Below the pieces are notes generated by a model. The model saw only the letters and a list, made by a program, of their open reading frames with translations, was not told the origin of the DNA and did not search any database. Positions 1 to 7,829 of a stretch of DNA of 64,000 nt are shown here, one piece after another (within the stretch, counting starts at the first letter, position 1; each line of letters begins with the position of its first letter). Origin of the DNA: SIG480 sp045539475 (GTDB lineage: Bacteria > Bacillota > Clostridia > Oscillospirales > JAAYXM01); assembly GCA_045539475.1 (NCBI GenBank), contig JAZQFJ010000003.1, positions 1 to 64,000 on the forward strand, given 5' to 3'. The position numbers were made by a program, and so were the translations under genes.

Positions 1-162
1 AATTTCAACAGATTCAGAAATCGTATTTTACATATATTCTCTCATCAGCAAGTCAACAATGAACAAGCAGCCGCCTGACGACGACTGCCTGATCACTTTT
101 TCATTTTAACTCTTTACCCCAACTATTGACAAAGAGCCTAAATAAATAACATAATTATGATG

Positions 163-202
163 ACAGCCCCGTGAAGCGGAAAATTTCGCTTCACGGGGCT
201 GT
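163..202. terminator. Bidirectional rho-independent terminator
   Basis: Perfect 16 bp arms (ACAGCCCCGTGAAGCG and its complement) around an 8 nt A/T loop. It lies 3 nt beyond the stop of the lipoprotein gene that ends at 206 on the minus strand and probably closes the four-gene dnaD operon. The 162 bases before it show no convincing gene. Confidence 0.85.
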
Positions 203-205
203 TTA

Positions 206-1207
206 TCACTTCAACGTTATTATAAACGTCTCTGTTTTCGGATTCGGGTTATTTTCATCAATCGTGTCGTTTGTCACGGTCATATGTGCATGAGAAAATC
301 CGGCACGAAGCCCCGGAGAAATCGCCTCAATGCGGTCAATTACCTTTTGGCATTCGGCCTCAACCTTTGCCTTATCGCTCACCGGTGCATCGGTTCTCAC
401 AAGCAAAAGCGGCATTGCGCCGTATTCGCCGTCGTTTACAATGCTTATGCGATACAGCGAGGAATTTGCCGTATCGGGAAGAGCATACGGAAGCGGAAGC
501 CTTTCTGCAATCTCCGTATAAAGCTTATAGCACATATCTTCCATTTCAACGTCGTTTTCATATCTCATATACCCGCCCGGACGGTATGCACTGCCTATCA
601 TACAGGAATAGATATACGCCGGCACGGTCTTTCCCGCTGCGCTTAATTCCTTGGTCTTTTCGTAAACTGCAGGTGCATCCATTCCGTTGTACTTATACAC
701 CGTCGGCGTGAAGTAACCGATTTTAAATCCTTCCGCGGTTCTCGTCATCATAACGGACATCATATATGAAATCTTCTCGCCCTCGGAAACGTAAAGCGCG
801 CAAAGAAGCTCTTCACTTGCAGGAACAAGCTCAAGATATGCCTTATCCTCCGCCGCATGCTTTACCTTTATCAGCGTATCACTGACCCGAAGCCCGCTCA
901 TATAATACTTATCAAACGGCACAAACGGATTTTTTGCCATACCGTGAAGCTCAGAGAAAAGGGTGGCGATATCCTCAGCATTAGTCTGAAGGCTTTCATC
1001 AAGAAGCGGAAGCACGCCCGCGGCATCATCCTCCTCATAGCAACGGAAAAACTCCGAAAGCACGCTCTCTGCCTCTGCACGCACTTCATCGGAAAGCTCC
1101 GACGTAAGCGTATATTCTCCTGCGGTTTTAGGCTTATCACCGCAACCGCAAAGCAGAAGCGCCAGTACCGCGGCGAATGCAGCTGCGCATAAAAATGTCT
1201 TCTTCAT
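206..1207 (-). CDS. Lipoprotein of unknown function
   Basis: Predicted 333-residue surface lipoprotein. The N-terminus has a Lys-Lys charge, a hydrophobic stretch (about residues 5-20) and a lipobox-like L-C-G-C ending at Cys22, so it should be lipid-anchored outside the membrane. The mature part is soluble mixed alpha/beta; I recognise no catalytic motif or domain. It is the last gene of a minus-strand cluster and begins 3 nt after the carboxypeptidase stop at 1211, so translation is probably coupled to that cell-wall enzyme. A role in envelope maintenance is only inferred from this position. Confidence 0.8.
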   Translation of the reverse strand: MKKTFLCAAAFAAVLALLLCGCGDKPKTAGEYTLTSELSDEVRAEAESVLSEFFRCYEEDDAAGVLPLLDESLQTNAEDIATLFSELHGMAKNPFVPFDKYYMSGLRVSDTLIKVKHAAEDKAYLELVPASEELLCALYVSEGEKISYMMSVMMTRTAEGFKIGYFTPTVYKYNGMDAPAVYEKTKELSAAGKTVPAYIYSCMIGSAYRPGGYMRYENDVEMEDMCYKLYTEIAERLPLPYALPDTANSSLYRISIVNDGEYGAMPLLLVRTDAPVSDKAKVEAECQKVIDRIEAISPGLRAGFSHAHMTVTNDTIDENNPNPKTETFIITLK

Positions 1208-1210
1208 ATA

Positions 1211-2425
1211 TTATCTTCTCCTTCTCTTTTTCTTTTTAGCACGGTAGATCCGTTTTCTTACTATAATTGCCGTACACAGAATAACAAACGCGCCGATTAT
1301 GCACAGCACAATTGTCAAAACAGTTTTTACGACGCCACCGACAATTCCTTTTATCGTATCGCGCCGCACCTCACCTGCGGTTTTTGCCGAAACATCAATC
1401 GAAACAGAGCACGGCATCCTCAGGAGCTCTTCTCCGTCTGCATACGAGAAAACGGCATAATCAACCCCATCCTCCATCGTGACGGAAAGCGAAACATCCT
1501 CGCGCATTTTCCCGGCGGGGAGAAGCAGCTCTACCGGCTTTTCAAACGCATATCCGCCCTCGGGAAGGTCTGACGTATTATAGCTTACCTCGTTGAAATT
1601 TTCAAATCCCCAATCGAGCAACGCCTTTGTATCGGCATATTTATCTTTATCCTTCACACACTTCATAACAACGGCAATAAGGCATCTTCCGTCACGCTCC
1701 GCCGCCGTTACGAGCGTGCATTTTGAAACGCTCGTCCACCCGGCTTTTCCTCCGATTATTCCGTCATATTTCATATCCGGAACGCTTACCATATAATGCT
1801 GGTTTACAAATGTCCGCTTTTCCGGCTGCTTGTTCGTGGGAGACATAACATATTTATATGTGCTGAACACCTTGCGGAATGTCTCATTCTTCAGCGCATA
1901 GCGGCAAATCATCGCCATATCGTATGCCGTTGTGTAGTGGTTATCGTCACTGAGCCCGTGGGCATTGACGAAATTTGAGTTTTTCGCACCTGCGCGGGAA
2001 GCGGTTTCGTTCATCATCTCCGTAAATGCCTCAATCGAGCCGGCAGCCTTTTCCGCAATTCCGTTGCAAGCATCGTTTGCCGACATCAGAAGCGCCGCAT
2101 AAACCGCCTGCTCCATCGTTATCTCTTCTCCCTCGTCAAGCGCAATGTGGCTTGAACCGACAGGCAACGAGAACACGGCATAGTGCGACATCGTCATTTT
2201 CTCCGTCATAGAAAGCTTTTCAAGACCCGTTATGACGGTGAGTATTTTTGTTATGCTCGCGGGGTACATCTGCTTATGCATTTCCTTGTCATACAGCACC
2301 TGACCCGTTTCCGCATCAATAAGCACCGCAGATTCCGAAACAAGCTCCGGCGGTGCGGCAAATGCAGTTACCGTAAGTAAAAGAAATACCGAAAGCACGA
2401 TTATAAAACAAAAAAATCTTTTCAC
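1211..2425 (-). CDS. D-alanyl-D-alanine carboxypeptidase (serine type, S11 family)
   Basis: Low-molecular-weight penicillin-binding protein that trims the terminal D-Ala from peptidoglycan stem peptides. Signal peptide 1-23 ends at AFA-A. The active-site motifs of the family are visible: S57-I-T-K60 (nucleophile and base), S115-A-N117, and in the KTG position K227-A228-G229. Replacement of the KTG threonine by alanine is unusual. A C-terminal membrane helix (about 370-392) and an Arg/Lys-rich tail anchor it to the outer membrane face, as in DacF-like enzymes. The 404-residue length is normal. It lies 20 nt downstream of the helicase-loader gene and almost touches the following lipoprotein gene. 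Confidence 0.93.
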   Translation of the reverse strand: MKRFFCFIIVLSVFLLLTVTAFAAPPELVSESAVLIDAETGQVLYDKEMHKQMYPASITKILTVITGLEKLSMTEKMTMSHYAVFSLPVGSSHIALDEGEEITMEQAVYAALLMSANDACNGIAEKAAGSIEAFTEMMNETASRAGAKNSNFVNAHGLSDDNHYTTAYDMAMICRYALKNETFRKVFSTYKYVMSPTNKQPEKRTFVNQHYMVSVPDMKYDGIIGGKAGWTSVSKCTLVTAAERDGRCLIAVVMKCVKDKDKYADTKALLDWGFENFNEVSYNTSDLPEGGYAFEKPVELLLPAGKMREDVSLSVTMEDGVDYAVFSYADGEELLRMPCSVSIDVSAKTAGEVRRDTIKGIVGGVVKTVLTIVLCIIGAFVILCTAIIVRKRIYRAKKKKRRRR

Positions 2426-2445
2426 AATTCCTGCTCCTGCTTAAT

Positions 2446-3411
2446 TTAATTTCTGCGCATATCGTTCCCTAAAAACTCAAGCTTTATAAAATCACCTTTA
2501 ATACGGGAGAAAAATGCCGGACCGTAGTCTTTTATAATATCATTTTCCTCACACGACGAAATTATTACTGTTTTTTTGTCTGCGTTCAGCCGCATATTTA
2601 CAATGTTGAACAGTGCCGCGACGGTAAACGGGGTTTTCATCTCGCGCCCGACGTCATCGAGAATAAGCAAATCGCAGGTTTCATATATATCGGTGTTTTC
2701 GTCGCTTCTTCCGAACTTCACCGCCTCATATTCTCCCAGAACGGAGAACGCCGTACCGAAAACAACGGAAAAACCGCGGTCGGCAACTCTTCGCGCAATG
2801 CACGAAGCAAGAAACGTCTTACCAAGCCCCGGACCGCCTGTGAGGAAGAGATTTTCGCTCTCCGCACCGAAATTTTCGGCGTAGTCGCGCGAAAACTCAA
2901 GCACCTCACGCATCTGGGCACGGGGTGACAGAGCCGTTCCGTTTTCGGGATATCGCGATATATCGAACTCCGCAAAGTCACTCTTTTTAAGAACAAGCTT
3001 CTTATTTATCTCATCGGCAACCGCACGGCGGTATCTTGTGATAACACACGGACAAAGCTCTCCGCCGGTGTATCCGGAATCGTTGCACACCTCGCACGAA
3101 TATCTCGGTTCGAGCGCACTCTCCGGAATGTCAGCCTCTGCAAGAAGCTTTTTTCTCTCCGCAACAAGCGCAAGGTTCTTTTCTTTTGCGCGTGCGATAA
3201 GCGTTGCTGTATCCTCGCTTTTTCCGAACGATGCGCGTATAACGTCAAACACGGTCGTGCGGAGCGCGGCGTCTATCTCTGCCACGCGCGGCATTGCACC
3301 GTAAATTTTAAGCTTACGCGCTTCTGCATCTGCCTCAGCTCGGATTTTTTCGTTTTCTAAGCTGTGCAAAACGTTTTCGAGAATTTCTTTATCGTATTTC
3401 ATTCCGCTCAT
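2446..3411 (-). CDS. DnaC/DnaI-like replicative helicase loader ATPase
   Basis: AAA+ ATPase expected to load the replicative helicase during primosome assembly. Four cysteines (C106, C109, C120, C122) form a zinc-binding cluster as in DnaI. Walker A is GGPGLGKT (192-199) and Walker B is LLILDD ending at D253. The start ATG overlaps the DnaD stop by four bases (ATGA), so the two proteins are translationally coupled, consistent with joint action at the primosome. This DnaD-then-DnaC order is common in Clostridia. Length 321 residues is typical. Confidence 0.9.
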   Translation of the reverse strand: MSGMKYDKEILENVLHSLENEKIRAEADAEARKLKIYGAMPRVAEIDAALRTTVFDVIRASFGKSEDTATLIARAKEKNLALVAERKKLLAEADIPESALEPRYSCEVCNDSGYTGGELCPCVITRYRRAVADEINKKLVLKKSDFAEFDISRYPENGTALSPRAQMREVLEFSRDYAENFGAESENLFLTGGPGLGKTFLASCIARRVADRGFSVVFGTAFSVLGEYEAVKFGRSDENTDIYETCDLLILDDVGREMKTPFTVAALFNIVNMRLNADKKTVIISSCEENDIIKDYGPAFFSRIKGDFIKLEFLGNDMRRN

Positions 3412-4346
3412 ACCGCACTCCCCTGCCTTTTCTTTCTGTTAAGCTCGCGCAGCTTCATAGCCGCGCTTTCATCCGCACCCTGAGGTTCCGCTGCTTTTCC
3501 CTGCTTCTTGTCCCCGTTCTCTACATCCGCGAGGGTTTTTGCACCGAGCGTGCTCCACGACACCAGAATCCTGTGCATATAGCTCCACTTAAGCGAGCCG
3601 GTGTTCACAACCGTCTTGTCATATGCCGCCTCAATAAGCTCATCCGAAAGCCCAAGGGTGATCCACTCGGAAATATATTTTTCCTCCGTGGGAGAAAGAG
3701 CTCGTCCCGAAATCCTGAGAAGCTCTGCAAATCTCGTCTTTTCGCGGCCCAGCTTTTCCTGCTCCTTCAAATATTCCTCTGCACGGCCGAGCGTAAGCAC
3801 GCCCGCGCGCACCCATGCCTTCGCACGTTTTTCGACCGTGCGCATCGTCGGCACGCGCCCCGGCCCGTAACGTTTTCTCATATCGTCGATACAGCTTTTT
3901 ACGAGCAGGCATATAACATCCACCGGAAGCCCCAGCCACGAGTAGATTCCCAAAAGCACCTGCAAATCAACGGTCGAAAGAAGCTTACCGAAAGACTCTT
4001 CGCAAAAATCAACAAGATATTTGAAATCCTTATCTGAGCCGAGATGCTCTGCAACGTCAGTTGATGAATATTCCGGTATGGCATCCGAGCGCTCGGGAAC
4101 TTTTATTCCCTCCGTCTTACCGATAAGACCGCGCGCCTCAAGGAATGAGAGCACGCGCGTCATTTCCTCTGCACTCATTTTCAGACGCTTTTCTGCGGCA
4201 GGAATGTCAAGCTCACCGGAGTGTGCTAATATGTATATGTAAAGAAGCGCGGCGTTTCCGTCACCGCTGTCAAGAAGAAGGTTTGCCGAATGCGACGGTA
4301 TCAATACGTCCTGAGATTTCGGCACCTTCAATTTCAAAACTCCCAT
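3408..4346 (-). CDS. DnaD domain protein (primosome component)
   Basis: 312-residue protein with an N-terminal winged-helix-like region and two consecutive DnaD/DnaB_2-type helical domains (about 110-195 and 207-275, the second with the conserved Trp-Ser-Tyr-Met segment). These domains bind single-stranded DNA and remodel primosomal complexes in Firmicutes. The C-terminus is a basic, Gln-rich tail. It is the first gene of the cluster, reading into the helicase loader with an ATGA overlap, and is preceded by a good sigma-A promoter at 4424-4452. Confidence 0.88.
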   Translation of the reverse strand: MGVLKLKVPKSQDVLIPSHSANLLLDSGDGNAALLYIYILAHSGELDIPAAEKRLKMSAEEMTRVLSFLEARGLIGKTEGIKVPERSDAIPEYSSTDVAEHLGSDKDFKYLVDFCEESFGKLLSTVDLQVLLGIYSWLGLPVDVICLLVKSCIDDMRKRYGPGRVPTMRTVEKRAKAWVRAGVLTLGRAEEYLKEQEKLGREKTRFAELLRISGRALSPTEEKYISEWITLGLSDELIEAAYDKTVVNTGSLKWSYMHRILVSWSTLGAKTLADVENGDKKQGKAAEPQGADESAAMKLRELNRKKRQGSAV

Positions 4347-4423
4347 ATCCTTATCCGTTCCTTATCTGTTATCTATTCTCTTCCATTTCCTGTCTGTAAA
4401 CCAAATATAATGATACATAATAA

Positions 4424-4452
4424 AGTATATCACAAAACATATCCTCTGACAA
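4424..4452 (-). promoter_or_regulatory. Sigma-A promoter of the dnaD cluster
   Basis: On the minus strand TTGTCA (4452-4447), a 17 bp spacer, then TATACT (4429-4424), about 78 nt upstream of the dnaD start codon. Confidence 0.7.
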
Positions 4453-4519
4453 GATTAATGTTCAGGTGATTAAGATTTTCTCGCCGGAATACAGGAAAAG
4501 AAAATTTTTCAAAAAACTC

Positions 4520-4571
4520 TTGACAATTCAAAAATATGTGATATACTATAAACAGTAATGATTACTGTTTA
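4520..4571 (+). promoter_or_regulatory. Ferritin promoter with palindromic operator
   Basis: TTGACA (4520-4525), 16 bp spacer and TATACT (4542-4547) are followed directly by a perfect 11-1-11 inverted repeat (4549-4571; left arm TAAACAGTAAT). The operator covers the expected transcription start. Its inner 7-1-7 core (CAGTAAT, one base, ATTACTG) has the architecture of Fur/PerR-family boxes, which suggests iron- or peroxide-responsive control; the regulator itself is not in the window. Confidence 0.75.
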
Positions 4572-4590
4572 TTTTAAGGAGGAATACATA

Positions 4591-5100
4591 ATGAACGCAA
4601 ACGTAGCAAAGCTTATGAACGAGCAAATTAACAAGGAGCTTTATTCGGCTTATCTCTATCTTGATTTTTCAATTTTCTATGAGCAGCAGGGGCTTGACGG
4701 CTTCGCAAACTGGTATATGGTTCAGGCGCAGGAAGAGCGCGACCATGCAATGCTTTTCCTGAAATACCTTCAGCTCAACGGCGAAAAGGCAGAGCTTGAT
4801 GCTGTGGGTAAGCCGGACAAAGAAATGAAAACGCTTATGGATCCGCTCAAATTCGGTCTTGAGCATGAGCAGTATGTAACAAGCCTTATCAACGATATCT
4901 ATGCCGCAGCATATGACGTAAAGGATTTCCGTGCAATGCAGTTCCTTGACTGGTTTGTTAAAGAACAGCTTGAGGAAGAAAAGAACGCGGATGATATGAT
5001 AAAGAAGATGGAGCTTTTCGGCAACGATTCCAAAGGGCTTTACTCCCTCGATTCCGAATACGCCGCAAGAGTTTACACGGCACCGTCACTCGTTCTGTAA
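4591..5100 (+). CDS. ftnA: Bacterial non-heme ferritin
   Basis: Iron-storage protein that oxidises Fe(II) and stores it as a mineral core in a 24-subunit cage. The four-helix ferritin fold is recognisable, with ferroxidase ligands at E16, E49, H52, E93 and E129 and a Gln at 126, matching the FtnA pattern offset by about one residue. The start at 4591 is chosen because AAGGAGG lies just upstream and the sequence then begins MNANVAKLMN; the in-frame ATG at 4558 falls inside the operator. At 169 residues it is full length. It is monocistronic, with its own promoter and terminator. Confidence 0.96.
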   Translation: MNANVAKLMNEQINKELYSAYLYLDFSIFYEQQGLDGFANWYMVQAQEERDHAMLFLKYLQLNGEKAELDAVGKPDKEMKTLMDPLKFGLEHEQYVTSLINDIYAAAYDVKDFRAMQFLDWFVKEQLEEEKNADDMIKKMELFGNDSKGLYSLDSEYAARVYTAPSLVL

Positions 5101-5112
5101 AAAACAACACAA

Positions 5113-5153
5113 ACCGGGGTTGCAAAAAGGTCAGCGCCTTTTTACAACCCCGG
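5113..5153. terminator. Bidirectional terminator between ferritin and solute-binding protein
   Basis: Long hairpin with arms ACCGGGGTTG and CAACCCCGGT extended by AAAAAGG/CCTTTTT, followed by TATAATTTT. It serves the convergent genes on both sides. Confidence 0.85.
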
Positions 5154-5190
5154 TATAATTTTGACTTGTTGATGAAAATATTATCCTTAT

Positions 5191-6738
5191 TTACTTCACT
5201 CTGTTATAAGCGCTCTCATAAGCGGCAAGAAGCTCGTTTACGCCGAGATTTTCAAGCTCTGCCTTATACTCATCAAACTTTGAAAGCGGTTCCTGACCGA
5301 GAAGGAACTTCTGAAGCATTTCATTTGCATATGTTTTGATACTTACGTTATATGTACTGATAATATCCTGCTCTTCATCATTGAAATCAAGCCAGAGCGT
5401 TACCGGATAGTTCGGAAGAGTGTGCTCCACAAGCATGGCTTCGCTTTCAAGCGTCGTTTTCGACTGCATTGCAGCAGCTGCCTCGGGATCAAGACGAGCA
5501 AACGTGCCGTAAAGCTGGAAGCCGTACATTGTGTTTGCCATCGTTCCGACCTCGTCGGTGATAAACTGCTTTTTGCCGTTTACAACCTCATAGGTCTCGC
5601 CCTCCTTACCCCACGACACAAGCTCCATTGCCTCGTCAGTGTAGAGCCAGTCGAGGAATTTTGCTGCGTTTGCAATCTGCTGCGGTTTTCCCGTATCCGG
5701 AATCGAGAAGCCTATCATCTCGATATCTCCGCGCTCAACAAGCGGCGCACCCTTCTCCGGATTTGCAACCGGAGGAACAAAAGCCTGAAGCTTGAATTCC
5801 GGATTGTTCTTATTCGCAATTGAATTGTAGTTATCTATACGAAGCTGAAGATGCGGCATAATAAATGCCTTGTCGGTAAGGACAAACTCATCAAGCGTTG
5901 ACTGATTCATCGTGGTTACATCCGGCGGCATAAGCTTTTCATCTATCATCTTACGATAGAACGTAAGCGCCTCAAGTGCCGCATCCTGCATATGTCCATA
6001 GTACCACTTTTCGTCATCAAAATCATAGTAAGCGCCAAGCTGCCACCACTTATCAAAGGATGAGCCCGGAATATCAAACAGATATTGCGTTGAACGCGTC
6101 ATAAACGGGTATGAATTCGGATACAGACCTTTGAGCGTTTTGCTGACTTCGTACAGTTCATCAAAGGTTGCAGGAGTTTTGAGATTGTGCTTTTTGAAAA
6201 TATCCTCACGGTAAAGCCAAGCACGCATACGCGTCTTTCCCTGACGTCCGGAACCGGGGCTATAGTATACTTTGCCGTCGGCACGCTTACGCGTTTTTAC
6301 AAGAAGGTCATAATCCTCCTGAGAGAGCGAGTTGAGCCACGCGTTGTAGTTCGGCATAAAATCTGCAAGGTCATCAAGAGCGATAAGACCTTCTCCCGCA
6401 TATTTTGTGTGCGAGCTTATAACACCGAATGCCATGATGTCCGGAAGCTCTTCACGCACCGCAAAGAGCAGCGGATATTTTGTTCCTGCCTCTGAGCTTG
6501 GAATAGCGATAATATCAAGCGTTGCTCCGCTTCCCTCCTGCATATACTCCCATACCTTCCAGTCATCCTGAACAGGCCAGCTTGAAGAAGACTCTACCAT
6601 AAAGGTGATAACATCATCTTTTGTGAGAGGTTCGTTCGGGTCTATCCCTTCAAACTGAGTAGCTCCGCCGCCTCCGCCGCACGCACAAAGAGCGAGAAGC
6701 ATAACAGCTGCAAGGGTTAATGCGATTAGTTTTTTCAT
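5191..6738 (-). CDS. Extracellular solute-binding lipoprotein (family 1)
   Basis: 515-residue binding lipoprotein of a carbohydrate ABC importer. Signal peptide with lipobox L-C-A-C, lipidated at C20, followed by a glycine-rich linker. The body shows family-1 features: an early aromatic-rich segment, a central YREDIFKKHNLKTP motif and a C-terminal half with FLDWLYTDEAM. The size and pattern resemble the LipO/LplA-like group used for oligosaccharides. No permease or ATPase gene lies nearby, so it must use components encoded elsewhere. It follows the dehydrogenase gene by about 50 nt and is probably co-transcribed with the giant polysaccharide-degrading protein, which suggests it captures that enzyme's products. 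Confidence 0.88.
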   Translation of the reverse strand: MKKLIALTLAAVMLLALCACGGGGGATQFEGIDPNEPLTKDDVITFMVESSSSWPVQDDWKVWEYMQEGSGATLDIIAIPSSEAGTKYPLLFAVREELPDIMAFGVISSHTKYAGEGLIALDDLADFMPNYNAWLNSLSQEDYDLLVKTRKRADGKVYYSPGSGRQGKTRMRAWLYREDIFKKHNLKTPATFDELYEVSKTLKGLYPNSYPFMTRSTQYLFDIPGSSFDKWWQLGAYYDFDDEKWYYGHMQDAALEALTFYRKMIDEKLMPPDVTTMNQSTLDEFVLTDKAFIMPHLQLRIDNYNSIANKNNPEFKLQAFVPPVANPEKGAPLVERGDIEMIGFSIPDTGKPQQIANAAKFLDWLYTDEAMELVSWGKEGETYEVVNGKKQFITDEVGTMANTMYGFQLYGTFARLDPEAAAAMQSKTTLESEAMLVEHTLPNYPVTLWLDFNDEEQDIISTYNVSIKTYANEMLQKFLLGQEPLSKFDEYKAELENLGVNELLAAYESAYNRVK

Positions 6739-6787
6739 TTTGGTTTTCCTCCTTTATTTTCAGCGCAGATGCGCCGGTTTACATAAT

Positions 6788-7783
6788 TTATGCCATTACG
6801 GAAAGACGCGAAAAATCAATCTCGCCCATCATCTGTTCTCCGGAAAGAAGAAGAGCGGTTTCTTTGCATACGTGCTCTCCTATTCTGCGCACACCGTTCG
6901 TTGTTACACCTGCGATATGAGGGAACAGAACTATATTAGGAAGAGAACGAAGCTCGCTGTCCTTCGCCGGCGGTTCGGGGTTTGTTACATCCAGTACCGC
7001 CATAAATCGGCCTTTCCGGCACTCTTCAACAAGGTCTTGTTCGTTTATCAAGGATCCGCGGGCGGTGTTTATAAGCACCGCTCCGTCTTTTATGAGTCTT
7101 AGATTTTCGCGGTTTATCATATTATCCGTTTCCGGAACACTGGGCGCATGAATGCTTATTACATCACATTCCGACATAAGATATGAAAGCTCACACTTTT
7201 CTGCGCCCAGCTCGTTTATCTTCTCCTCACTTACATACGGATCATACACAAAAACATCAACGCTGAATCCACGAAGCAAATCAATGAAATGCCTGCCCGC
7301 ACAACCGGCACCGATAACGCCGATTTTTATACCGTAAAAATCAGTTATTGTATTGAAGTTTTCTCTCCAAAGTCCGTTTCTCGTATCTCTTGTGAGAGTG
7401 AACATTCCCTTACACGCCGCAATTGCCGCGCCGAGGGTTGTTTCCGCAACTCCGCGGGAAAGCTCGTTTGATGCAGATGCAAGCCTTACCCCACGGCTGA
7501 TCATCTCAGGCGTTACTATCTTTTTCACAGAACCTGCGGCGTGTATCACGCCGAGAAGTCCCGGGCAAGCATCCAGAATTCCCGCATCTATCGCGGGAGA
7601 ACGCCACGATGTAATTAAGACATCCGTGTCTTTTACAAAATCAAGCATTGCAGGTTTGTCTGAAAAGCGCTCATCACCGCGGTATATATGCACTTCTCCC
7701 AATTCACGAAGCCGCGAATAATGGGTTTCCGAAAAAACCTTTTCCTTCCATTGGTCATTTACAAGTATGGATATTTTGTACAT
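6788..7783 (-). CDS. D-isomer-specific 2-hydroxyacid dehydrogenase
   Basis: NAD-dependent oxidoreductase of the D-2-hydroxyacid dehydrogenase family, interconverting 2-keto acids and D-2-hydroxy acids. In the 331-residue protein the dinucleotide fold shows GVIGAGCAG near residue 158, and the catalytic triad residues are R242 (NTARGS), E270 (NPEPP) and H289 (FPHIAG). Start 7783 is chosen because GGAG sits correctly upstream; the ATG at 7813 lies in low-complexity sequence. Placed between a polysaccharide lyase-like gene and a solute-binding protein, it may act on a sugar acid or keto-acid breakdown product; the substrate cannot be read from the sequence. Confidence 0.9.
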   Translation of the reverse strand: MYKISILVNDQWKEKVFSETHYSRLRELGEVHIYRGDERFSDKPAMLDFVKDTDVLITSWRSPAIDAGILDACPGLLGVIHAAGSVKKIVTPEMISRGVRLASASNELSRGVAETTLGAAIAACKGMFTLTRDTRNGLWRENFNTITDFYGIKIGVIGAGCAGRHFIDLLRGFSVDVFVYDPYVSEEKINELGAEKCELSYLMSECDVISIHAPSVPETDNMINRENLRLIKDGAVLINTARGSLINEQDLVEECRKGRFMAVLDVTNPEPPAKDSELRSLPNIVLFPHIAGVTTNGVRRIGEHVCKETALLLSGEQMMGEIDFSRLSVMA

Positions 7784-7829
7784 ATCTTCTCCGTTTCTAA
7801 ATGCAGAATGCAAAGTGCAAAATGCAGAA

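Noticed and set aside
6765..6790. Fifth AraC-motif copy near GCGCCGGTTTACATAATT
   Set aside because: Too many mismatches to the consensus, and it lies between a stop and the next gene of the same operon rather than at a promoter.
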